Part shown: one piece after another, positions 7,890 through 13,483 of the stretch
Numbering within the stretch: position 1 is the first letter of the stretch
Layout: each line of letters opens with the position of its first letter
Assembly (NCBI GenBank): GCA_903927685.1
Contig: CAIYOB010000484.1
Coordinates: 1-13,483 of the forward strand
Length of the DNA stretch: 13,483 nt
Reading direction: 5' to 3'
From: an uncultured Planctomycetaceae bacterium
GTDB taxonomy: Bacteria > Planctomycetota > Planctomycetia > Pirellulales > Pirellulaceae
Notes under the pieces: model-generated
The model's input: only the letters and a program-made list of their open reading frames with translations
Databases searched by the model: none
What the model was told of the DNA's origin: nothing
Position numbers and translations under genes: made by a program

Positions 7890-8574
7890 CTTGCGGACTC
7901 GGCTCGTGTCGCAGGACCTGCCGCCGCAGTACGTCCATCGTTTCCTGGAAGAACTGACCGACCATTTTCACGATCTCAAGGAGGAGACCATGAGCCAAAT
8001 CGCAGATCCGTGTGCCCGTTTGGGCGAACCCCAGCAGGTGGCGGAGGCCGCCGTCCTGGCGTACCGGCACCGCAGTAGGATCGGACGGCACCCTGTGGCC
8101 GCGTTCCTGGTGTTCGCGATTTCGCCGCTCCTGTCGCTGGTGGCTGGAGGCGTCGCGGGGTTGTTCCTGTTGGCAGCGGCAGCCCGCGGTTTAGGGTTCA
8201 TCGACGAGGACGGTCATCACTTTGGAGCTACCGCCGCGGCCTATCTGCCCTACATTCTCTCCGCGACGACGATCGTGCTGCCCGCGGCACTGCTGACAGC
8301 CCTCTACTATCGCGTGGCGCGATGGACGGGCATCAGTCGCGGCTGGATTCTCGTTTCGTGCCTCGTGCTGTCGGTGTTGACTGGCTTGGCGATCTGCCAG
8401 GTGACGCTGTCGGACATTCCCGGGCAAAGCAGCCTGATCGTCGGCCTGGGTGTGCCGCCCGACGGACACGTGCTCCAGGCATTGGTTCCGCTGACCCTGG
8501 GCGTCTGGCTCTGGCGCCGGACGCGCAGCCAGGGCTGGACTCAACCGGCGGACGGCGAAGCGACGCACGCCTGA
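7864..8574 (+). CDS. HAAS/DUF1700-like membrane protein, partner of the PadR regulator
   Basis: A protein of 236 residues. Residues 1-70 form a soluble amphipathic helical domain (RFLEELTDHFHDL, then ARLGEPQQVAEAAVLAYR) typical of the HAAS/DUF1700-like domain that regularly follows PadR genes. It is followed by about four hydrophobic segments at roughly 77-106, 125-149, 159-181 and 203-218, then a short polar tail. It is predicted to sit in the inner membrane with the HAAS domain in the cytoplasm. The 26-nt overlap with the PadR gene says they act together. An attractive but unproven idea is that the HAAS domain senses a membrane state or binds the regulator. No catalytic motif is visible. 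It ends 25 nt from the stop of the convergent TrmO-like gene. Confidence 0.85.
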   Translation: MDSQRWFRDLRTRLVSQDLPPQYVHRFLEELTDHFHDLKEETMSQIADPCARLGEPQQVAEAAVLAYRHRSRIGRHPVAAFLVFAISPLLSLVAGGVAGLFLLAAAARGLGFIDEDGHHFGATAAAYLPYILSATTIVLPAALLTALYYRVARWTGISRGWILVSCLVLSVLTGLAICQVTLSDIPGQSSLIVGLGVPPDGHVLQALVPLTLGVWLWRRTRSQGWTQPADGEATHA

Positions 8575-8586
8575 AGCGGTAGTGCT

Positions 8587-8615
8587 GGGCCGCGGCAACT
8601 CATGGCCGCGGGCCC
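8587..8615. terminator. GC-rich hairpin between convergent genes, possible bidirectional terminator
   Basis: GGGCCGCGG at 8587-8595 pairs with CCGCGG-G-CCC at 8606-8615 (one bulged G, 10-nt loop). It lies in the 25-nt gap between the HAAS-like and TrmO-like genes and overlaps the latter's stop. There is no T-run on either strand, so it is at best an imperfect intrinsic terminator. Confidence 0.35.
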
Positions 8616-9106
8616 GCCCAGGTCGGCACCTTGACGCCGGATGTCGAATCCAGGCCCGGCGCAAAGGGCTTGAGATCCAACACCGGCGTGCCCTCGAACG
8701 CGTCGATGCTCTCGATCTCCAGCACGTTCTCCTGGACGCTGACCACCTTGCACAGACTCAGCCCAATCAAGTTCGGACGCACCGGCGCCCGGCAAGCGAA
8801 CACGCCGGTCAGCGGATTCTGCGAATTCCCCCGCGGATGCACCTGGAGGATCGCCCGCTTCTGAGTCGAATCGTTCTGGTCGAACCACCAGAGGACCTGC
8901 ACATGCGACCACTGGTCCAGTCCGAGCAGGCCGTCCTGGTACTTCTTGTCCAGCACGATCAACATCCGGCCGTCCGCCTTCCGGACATGACCGATGGGGT
9001 GGACTTTCAGCTCGGCGGCGGGAGCGGCCGGAGCGGATTCGGCTGCCGGGGCAGGAGCGACGACAAGGGCCGCGGTCAGGAAGCAGGCCAAGACGAAGCG
9101 AGACAT
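8600..9106 (-). CDS. Secreted TrmO/TsaA-fold (UPF0066, YaeB-like) protein
   Basis: A protein of 168 residues. From residue 34 it matches the TrmO family: HPIGHVRK, then YQDGLLGLDQWSHVQVLWWF, then GVFACRAPVRPNLIGLS (101-117), then FEGTPVLDLKPFAPGLD (138-153). TrmO methylates N6-threonylcarbamoyladenosine at tRNA position 37 using S-adenosylmethionine in the cytoplasm. Here residues 1-22 are a clear Sec signal peptide (MSRFVLACFLTAALVVAPAP, AxA-type site before Glu23) and an Ala/Pro linker follows, so the mature protein should be periplasmic or extracellular, where neither tRNA nor SAM is expected. The family's usual Pro in RPNPIGLS is Leu113. Start choice: the ATG at 9106 has GGAGA 7 nt upstream, whereas the in-frame ATG at 9181 would bury the signal peptide. 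Length corresponds to the core TsaA domain without the E. coli C-terminal extension. Family sure, function uncertain. Confidence 0.88.
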   Translation of the reverse strand: MSRFVLACFLTAALVVAPAPAAESAPAAPAAELKVHPIGHVRKADGRMLIVLDKKYQDGLLGLDQWSHVQVLWWFDQNDSTQKRAILQVHPRGNSQNPLTGVFACRAPVRPNLIGLSLCKVVSVQENVLEIESIDAFEGTPVLDLKPFAPGLDSTSGVKVPTWAGPRP

Positions 9107-9113
9107 GGTTGTT

Positions 9114-9118
9114 TCTCC
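9114..9118 (-). promoter_or_regulatory. Ribosome binding site deciding the TrmO-like start
   Basis: Minus-strand GGAGA ends 7 nt before the ATG at 9106. It supports the start that puts the signal peptide at the N-terminus instead of the in-frame ATG at 9181. Confidence 0.7.
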
Positions 9119-9343
9119 AAGGGCGTTGGTTCTGGTCCTGGCACCCAACGGCCCAGATCCCGTTTGGTGCCGATGGCGCAAGACGCTGGCGGCGACCCAA
9201 TCGCGGCGGCCGAGTGCCGGCCCGGGGGCCGACTCGACCAGCCACCCGTCTTGTGCATTGACGAGTTTACGGAAGTCTGGAGACTAAAGATAGAGTTCGT
9301 CAGCATCAGGCAGCCACATTTCCGAGGAAAGCGGGAAGTGCCG

Positions 9344-9419
9344 GCGGGTGCTGGCCTAACGAAGGCTCGCCGTGCTCAGCGGGTGCCGGTGGTTGAGGTC
9401 GTGGCCTCACGAACCATCG
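9344..9419. repeat. Pair of imperfect direct repeats with internal dyad
   Basis: Unit A (9344-9369) and unit B (9379-9419) both begin GCGGGTGCyGG and share TGGCCTmACGAAnnnTCG; B carries about a dozen extra bases between the two parts. Unit B contains TGGTTGAGG facing CCTC-acg-AACCA, a 9-bp stem with a 3-nt bulge, and A has a smaller GCCT/AGGC dyad. This looks like two diverged copies of a short palindromic intergenic repeat. Confidence 0.45.
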
Positions 9420-9618
9420 TTGCGTGAATGCACTCCTGACAGTTGCGAGCCTTCGGCGTTTCTTGGCAGAGGGGCATTGCCACGGCGGAGCAGATCGCCC
9501 TGCGGACTCGCTCCACCAGTTGACGGTCGGCCAATCGCACGATGTCCCGCCGGGACTGGTCGCAGAAATTGCCGCTGTTTTGCCGGGGAATCCACGTTGA
9601 CCGCCCCTGCCGAACCGG
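9376..9618 (-). pseudogene. Possible small Cys-rich ORF or 5'-truncated gene remnant
   Basis: Between TAA (9619-9621) and TGA (9376-9378) on the minus strand lies an 80-codon open frame that reads more like protein than the competing frames: WIPRQNSGNFCDQSRRDIV, RLADRQLVERVRRAI, then PLCQETPKARNCQECIHATM with a CxxC pair. There is no ATG near its beginning. The only plausible start is GTG at 9540 (55 residues), with weak GGCGGG 6 nt upstream. The last residues run into repeat unit B. It may be a small gene with an alternative start, or the 3' remnant of a longer gene. I do not recognise the family. Confidence 0.3.
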
Positions 9619-9625
9619 TTATCAC
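9597..9625 (+). promoter_or_regulatory. Candidate sigma70-type promoter of the HZS-alpha-like gene
   Basis: TTGACC at 9597-9602 and TATCAC at 9620-9625 are 17 nt apart. The -35 matches five of six consensus positions and the -10 four of six. Transcription would begin near 9632, giving a leader of about 62 nt. Confidence 0.45.
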
Positions 9626-9629
9626 AATA

Positions 9630-9651
9630 AGGGGCAGACCGAACCGCCCCT
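9630..9651 (+). promoter_or_regulatory. Hairpin at the start of the leader of the HZS-alpha-like gene
   Basis: AGGGGC (9630-9635) and GCCCCT (9646-9651) form a perfect 6-bp stem with a 10-nt loop, exactly at the predicted transcription start. It could stabilise the 5' end of the mRNA or act as a protein site in the DNA. No riboswitch class is recognised. Confidence 0.35.
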
Positions 9652-9693
9652 CCGACCATTTCCAAACTCGCCCGCCAGTCCGAGGTTCACGTT

Positions 9694-12600
9694 ATGCGCA
9701 ACACCGCCGTGACGATGTTGGTTTCCCTGGTTCTTGGTTTCGCGGCCGTCCACCCGGCCACAGGCGAGCCGCCGCCGGCCAACGCCGAGCAGGAAATGCT
9801 CCCGCTGTTGGACGCCCCGCTGCTGTTCGTCAAACGGCATTCGTACACGGGCATTCATATCTACGACACGTTCTACAAGTGGCCGCCGGGAGGCGGCGGC
9901 ATTTACGTGCTGGAGAATCCTGCGGCGCCCAAGGATCAGTGGAAGATCCGGCCGATCATCGATCCCGACACGCCCGAAACGCTGGGGCTGGGTGTCTATA
10001 CCCATCCCGAATTGTCATGGGATGCCACGAGGCTGTTGTTCTGTTTCAAGGGCGAGCCGACGGGCAGCACCAGCATCTACGAAATCGGCGTCGACGGGCG
10101 CGGACTGCGGCGGATCACGGATCCCTCGTGCGCGTGCGAGATCTACAAGGGCAGTCATGGCGGCCAGCATGACGTGGCCCCGGCCTACCTGCCCGACGAT
10201 CGGATCGTGTTCCTGTCGACGCGTCCCAGCGGCCTGGTTCCCTGCGCCAACTCGGGCGTCGGCATCCTGCACGTGATGAACGCCGACGGTTCGGACATTC
10301 ACAGTATTTCGGTCAACCACGTCAACGAGTTCGATCCCAGCATTTCGCCCGACGGCCGGATCCTGTTCGGCCGCTGGGAATACGTGGACAAGAACGCGCT
10401 GACGATCCAGTCGTTGTGGTCGGTGAACCCCGACGGCACGCAGGAGACGGCGGTGTACGCCAATAACATGGTGTTCCCCGAAGCGGTGCTGGATGCCCGG
10501 CCCGTGCCGGACTCGCACTTGATCGTCGCCACCTTTGCCAAACACAATTCGACGCCCCGCGGCTCGATCGCCCTGATCGATCCGCGGCTGGGCAAGAACG
10601 CTCCGTCCGCCGCCAAGAACCTGGAGCATCCGGAGGACCCGACCTACGATCGAGGCGATTCCTGCGAGCCGTGGCCGGTCACCCCGGATGTGTTCCTGTT
10701 CAGCGGCCGGCCGCCGGGACGGACGCGGAACGTGTTGGAGATGATCGATACGGCGGGCCGGCGGATCGAACTGCTGTCGGATCCGAACATCTGCCTGCAC
10801 TCGCCGATGCTGATCAAGCCGCGCCCGCGCCCGCGCGTGCTGTCGGACCTGACCGACCGCCACGCGACCACAGGCCGCTTCTTCGTCCAGGATATCTACA
10901 AGGGCCTGACGGGCGTCCAGCGGGGCGAGGTGAAGTACCTGCGCGTGATCGAGGAGACGTCGCGGGTCAGTCCCACGCTGATGGGCGGCAGTCCCTACAA
11001 CCAAGTCTCGCTGGTCAGCGCGGCACTGGCCTTCAATGTGAAGAATTTCCTGGGGCTCGTGCCCGTCGAAGAGGACGGCTCGGCATATTTCGAGGTCCCC
11101 TCGGGCCGCGGCGTGTTCTTTCAGGCACTCGATGCCGAAGGCCGGACCATCCAGATCATGCGGAGCTTTGTGCAAGCGGCTCCGGGCACCACGCGCTCGT
11201 GCGTCGGTTGCCACGAACACAAGTACAGTACAACCGCGTCGGCCAGCGGTTTTCCAAACCTGCTCGCCCGGACGCCTCGGCAACTGCAGAGCGAATCCTG
11301 GGGCACCGGCTACGTGGACTATCCGAGTATGGTCCAACCGATCCTGGACCGGCACTGCGTCAGCTGCCACGGCGGCCAGCAGGATATCGCCGCGGGCATG
11401 GACCTGTCGGGCGGCTGGACCGAGCATTTCAATATCAGCTACGAGAACCTGGCCAACCGCGTTGAAACCCAGTTGACCGCCTATTGGATCGCCGGCATCG
11501 ACTGTATGAACGGCACAGCCCCCTGGTCCTGCCAGATCTTCCCGCCCCGCGGGCACGGCTCGGGGGCTGCGCCGCTGGCCAAGCTGTTGGTCGAGGGCCA
11601 CGGCGGCAAGATCCCAGACCTGAGCCGTCCGGAACGCGACCTGCTGCTGGCCTGGATCGATACCAACGGGCTGTATCACGGCACCTGGGACGCGACCCAG
11701 GCCGGCTGTGCGATCCGCGAATGGAACAACGTCAAAGCCGCCTTGACCGGGCAAATGCAGGCGGCCGGCTGCTTGCGCTGTCACGGCGACGGTCAGAAGA
11801 TCCTGTACTTCGAAAACGACTGGATCAACCTCCGCGATCCCGAACTCAGCCGGATCCTCCGCGCTCCCCTGGCCAAGGACGGACCGGGATACGGCTTGAG
11901 CCTGTGCCGCGATCGCCAGGTCGACCCGAATCGGCAGCGGCTCCATTTGCTGTGGAACGGCTATGCGCATGCGGTGCAGCCGCCCGAAGCGTTTCCTAAG
12001 CGTCCGCTGGTGCCTTACGATCCCAGCGGCCAGCCGGTGGTCAGCGTGGCCTCGACAGCCGATCCGGTCTATCAAACGATGTTGGCAATCATTCGCGACG
12101 CCCGCGAGGCCGCGTTGGCCAACCCGCGCGTCGACATGCCGGGCGCGGAGGTCGTGCCTGGCGCGTGCCGGCAGTTCCTACCGCCGCCGGTGCCAGCCGT
12201 GGCGCCCGAGTTGGCGGCCGCCGTGGATGCGGAGGGCATCGTGCAGCTGGCGTGGGAGCGCTCCGCCCGCACAATCGGGCTCGACGCCGAAGTGCATCGG
12301 TCCAGCACGCCCGGGTTCGTTCCCGAGGCCAGTACTCTCCTGGTGCGGACGCCGCTGGCTCAGTACGCGGACCGTCAAGCGCCGGTCGGGCCGCAGCACT
12401 ACGCCCTGGTGCTCGCCTGGGAGAATCAGCGCAGCCAGCCTGCGTACATCTCGCTGACGGTCCCGGAGCCGCCGCCTCCGCCGGCCCCAGAGACCTTGAC
12501 TGCGGCGTCCGGTTCGTACGCGATCCGCCTGGCGTGGCGCCCGCCTGCCGTTGCGGTGCTGGGCTACAATGTCTACCGCTGCCTGCCGGGAGCGTCCGAG

Positions 12601-13350
12601 TTTCAACTGCTGACGGCCGCGCCGATCCGGCAGACTCGGTTTGCCGATGCGGGTGTCGAATCGGGCAAGCCGTATCGGTATGTGGTGCGTGCCATCAGCC
12701 AGCGGGGCGTCGAGGGCCCGGCGACACCGTCGGCGGAAGCGATCGCGACCGTGGTGACCGAGCCGGTATTCGCTGCGGAGTTCGACAGCCGCGCCGCCGC
12801 AAGCTTACTGGGCGGCCAACGCCTGGAGGGCAAACTGCATGGTTCCGCCGCCGGCGCGGCCGGCGTCCTGGACGTGCGGACGGGCGGCCACGCCACGTTT
12901 CCGCATCAGGAGTCGTTTGATCTCTGCCAGCCGCTATCGCTGATGTGCTGGGTCTGGTTTGACCAGCCGGGGCGGATCCCGGTGCTGGTCAGCTGCGGGC
13001 ACTGGAATCAGGCCGGCTGGTTCTTGCAGCGTTTGGGAGGCACTTGGCGCTGGCATGTCGGCGGCGTGGACTGCGACGGCGGCCTGCCGGTCGAGGGACG
13101 TTGGATGCACCTGGCGGCCGTGTATGACGGCCAGTCACTGAAGCTGTACCAGGATGGCCAAGCCGTGGCGGAACGTCCCGCCAGCATCAACCCGACCCCG
13201 TGGACCGGCGAGTTGCATATCGGCCAGTACAGCGGCCAGCCGGGGCCGGATTTTCAGGTCAACGGCCGCCTGACGGGCGTGCGTCTGTATCACCGGCCGT
13301 TGGAACCGGAGGAGGTCGCCGCCGCCGCGAAGCAGGTCCCGGGCCCGTAA
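9694..13350 (+). CDS. Secreted multihaem protein with hydrazine-synthase-alpha-like domain, PD40-type propeller, two FN3 and a LamG-like domain
   Basis: A protein of 1218 residues. The ATG has GAGG 8 nt upstream and opens a Sec signal peptide (about 1-24). Residues 35-400 hold TolB/PD40-like propeller blades (THPELSWDATRLLF, APAYLPDDRIVFLSTR, DPSISPDGRILFGRW). About 405-510 is an HZS-alpha-like domain (KYLRVIEE, FLGLVPVEEDGSAYFEVPSG, QIMRSFVQAAPG) running into the first haem motif CVGCH (503-507). Two more follow: CVSCH (555-559) and CLRCH (693-697). Then FN3 domains (about 833-922 and 933-1020) on either side of a Pro-rich hinge, and a LamG/concanavalin-like domain (about 1026-1212). Tyr511 is four residues after His507, the spacing I recall for His587/Tyr591 at the catalytic haem of Kuenenia hydrazine synthase. 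No beta or gamma subunit genes are nearby, so hydrazine synthesis is not implied. Expected location is periplasmic or extracellular; the tails suggest binding to a surface or glycan. The reaction is unknown. Confidence 0.93.
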   Translation: MRNTAVTMLVSLVLGFAAVHPATGEPPPANAEQEMLPLLDAPLLFVKRHSYTGIHIYDTFYKWPPGGGGIYVLENPAAPKDQWKIRPIIDPDTPETLGLGVYTHPELSWDATRLLFCFKGEPTGSTSIYEIGVDGRGLRRITDPSCACEIYKGSHGGQHDVAPAYLPDDRIVFLSTRPSGLVPCANSGVGILHVMNADGSDIHSISVNHVNEFDPSISPDGRILFGRWEYVDKNALTIQSLWSVNPDGTQETAVYANNMVFPEAVLDARPVPDSHLIVATFAKHNSTPRGSIALIDPRLGKNAPSAAKNLEHPEDPTYDRGDSCEPWPVTPDVFLFSGRPPGRTRNVLEMIDTAGRRIELLSDPNICLHSPMLIKPRPRPRVLSDLTDRHATTGRFFVQDIYKGLTGVQRGEVKYLRVIEETSRVSPTLMGGSPYNQVSLVSAALAFNVKNFLGLVPVEEDGSAYFEVPSGRGVFFQALDAEGRTIQIMRSFVQAAPGTTRSCVGCHEHKYSTTASASGFPNLLARTPRQLQSESWGTGYVDYPSMVQPILDRHCVSCHGGQQDIAAGMDLSGGWTEHFNISYENLANRVETQLTAYWIAGIDCMNGTAPWSCQIFPPRGHGSGAAPLAKLLVEGHGGKIPDLSRPERDLLLAWIDTNGLYHGTWDATQAGCAIREWNNVKAALTGQMQAAGCLRCHGDGQKILYFENDWINLRDPELSRILRAPLAKDGPGYGLSLCRDRQVDPNRQRLHLLWNGYAHAVQPPEAFPKRPLVPYDPSGQPVVSVASTADPVYQTMLAIIRDAREAALANPRVDMPGAEVVPGACRQFLPPPVPAVAPELAAAVDAEGIVQLAWERSARTIGLDAEVHRSSTPGFVPEASTLLVRTPLAQYADRQAPVGPQHYALVLAWENQRSQPAYISLTVPEPPPPPAPETLTAASGSYAIRLAWRPPAVAVLGYNVYRCLPGASEFQLLTAAPIRQTRFADAGVESGKPYRYVVRAISQRGVEGPATPSAEAIATVVTEPVFAAEFDSRAAASLLGGQRLEGKLHGSAAGAAGVLDVRTGGHATFPHQESFDLCQPLSLMCWVWFDQPGRIPVLVSCGHWNQAGWFLQRLGGTWRWHVGGVDCDGGLPVEGRWMHLAAVYDGQSLKLYQDGQAVAERPASINPTPWTGELHIGQYSGQPGPDFQVNGRLTGVRLYHRPLEPEEVAAAAKQVPGP

Positions 13351-13394
13351 CCCCGCGCGACGCCCGGGGCAAGGGCTTTCGTCTAGTGCTTTGT

Positions 13395-13416
13395 CCAACC
13401 CAAGAATTGGGGTTGG
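13395..13416. terminator. Hairpin 45 nt after the haem-protein gene, possible terminator or repeat
   Basis: CCAACCCAA (13395-13403) pairs with TT-G-GGGTTGG (13407-13416) through nine base pairs with one bulged G and a GAA loop. It is the first strong stem after the stop at 13350 and could end the transcript, although no T-run follows. Confidence 0.45.
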
Positions 13417-13480
13417 GTGGCTGGGGTCGAGCCACGAGGTACGAGTGGCGAGCCCCCAGTTCTTGCCTCTGGGGGCTCGC
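13417..13480. repeat. Cluster of nested inverted repeats at the right edge
   Basis: GTGGCT (13417-13422) pairs with AGCCAC (13430-13435); GCCAC (13431-13435) can alternatively pair with GTGGC (13445-13449); and GCGAGCCCCCAG (13448-13459) pairs perfectly over 12 bp with CTGGGGGCTCGC (13469-13480) around a 9-nt loop. Several palindromes in 64 nt of noncoding DNA suggest a REP-like repetitive element, or a terminator shared with a gene beyond the edge. Confidence 0.6.
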
Positions 13481-13483
13481 TGC

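Larger units (their letters stand above)
9107..9693. other. Divergent intergenic region between the TrmO-like and HZS-alpha-like genes
   Basis: A 587-base region. The part next to the TrmO-like gene (9119-9340) shows no convincing gene; 9250-9310 is locally AT-richer and may carry that gene's promoter, but I cannot name -35/-10 boxes. Further right come two imperfect repeats (9344-9419), an open minus-strand frame with conserved-looking residues (9376-9618), and a promoter with leader hairpin for the haem-protein gene (9597-9651). Confidence 0.6.

Noticed and set aside
9083..9106. Lipoprotein signal (VLAC, Cys8) in the TrmO-like protein
   Set aside because: The cysteine is only eight residues from the start, too early for a lipobox after a full hydrophobic region. 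A type I cleavage near residue 22 fits better.
9107..9181. Earlier ATG for the TrmO-like protein, adding 25 residues
   Set aside because: The added part is basic and polar, would bury the signal peptide, and the 9106 ATG has its own GGAGA at good spacing.
9372..10172. A 266-codon plus-strand frame overlapping the start of the haem-protein gene
   Set aside because: It is out of frame with the signal peptide and propeller coding sequence, Arg/Gly-rich, and has no ribosome binding site.
10015..12075. A 686-codon minus-strand frame opposite the haem-protein gene
   Set aside because: No domains or start signal. The plus strand here encodes three CxxCH motifs and the HZS-alpha-like domain.
9694..13350. 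Genuine anammox hydrazine synthase alpha subunit
   Set aside because: The protein is much longer than HzsA, has a third haem motif and FN3/LamG tails, and lacks neighbouring beta and gamma subunit genes.

Overview
The window looks like chromosomal DNA from a planctomycete, probably of the Pirellulales type. The evidence is high GC content with strongly GC-biased third codon positions, a giant secreted protein carrying the planctomycete N-terminal LEPR-x-L-L type signature, dockerin- and cohesin-like modules at its C-terminal end, a hydrazine-synthase-alpha-like multihaem protein with FN3 and LamG tails, and intergenic palindromes of a kind I associate with this group. The phylum call is an inference from gene content, not from a marker gene.

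Layout. (1) 1-7163, minus strand: one continuous reading frame of at least 2387 codons that runs off the left edge with no stop. It encodes a mosaic extracellular protein: LEPRRML N-terminus, FN3-like domain, alpha/beta-hydrolase esterase, two tandem right-handed beta-helices, a TIM-barrel glycoside-hydrolase-like domain, an SGNH-hydrolase-like domain, a bacterial Ig-like domain, a cohesin-like domain and the first half of a dockerin. (2) 7164-7526: divergent intergenic region with a palindromic repeat, direct repeats and a good sigma70-type promoter reading right. (3) 7527-8574, plus strand: a two-gene operon of a PadR-family repressor overlapping a HAAS/DUF1700-like membrane protein. (4) 8600-9106, minus strand: a TrmO/TsaA-fold protein with a Sec signal peptide, convergent with the operon. 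(5) 9107-9693: divergent intergenic region with a possible small ORF or gene remnant, a pair of imperfect repeats, and a promoter plus leader hairpin. (6) 9694-13350, plus strand: a secreted 1218-residue protein with a TolB/PD40-like propeller, an HZS-alpha-like domain, three CxxCH haem motifs, two FN3 domains and a LamG-like domain. (7) 13351-13483: a cluster of strong hairpins.

The genes do not form one obvious pathway. The two large proteins and the TrmO-like protein are all predicted to leave the cytoplasm, so the region is rich in envelope or extracellular functions: ester and glycan breakdown on one side, and a haem protein of unknown reaction on the other. The PadR/HAAS pair is a self-contained regulatory unit. 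No mobile element, CRISPR array, tRNA or rRNA was seen. Almost all other long open frames in this GC-rich sequence are antisense or out-of-frame shadows of these five genes.
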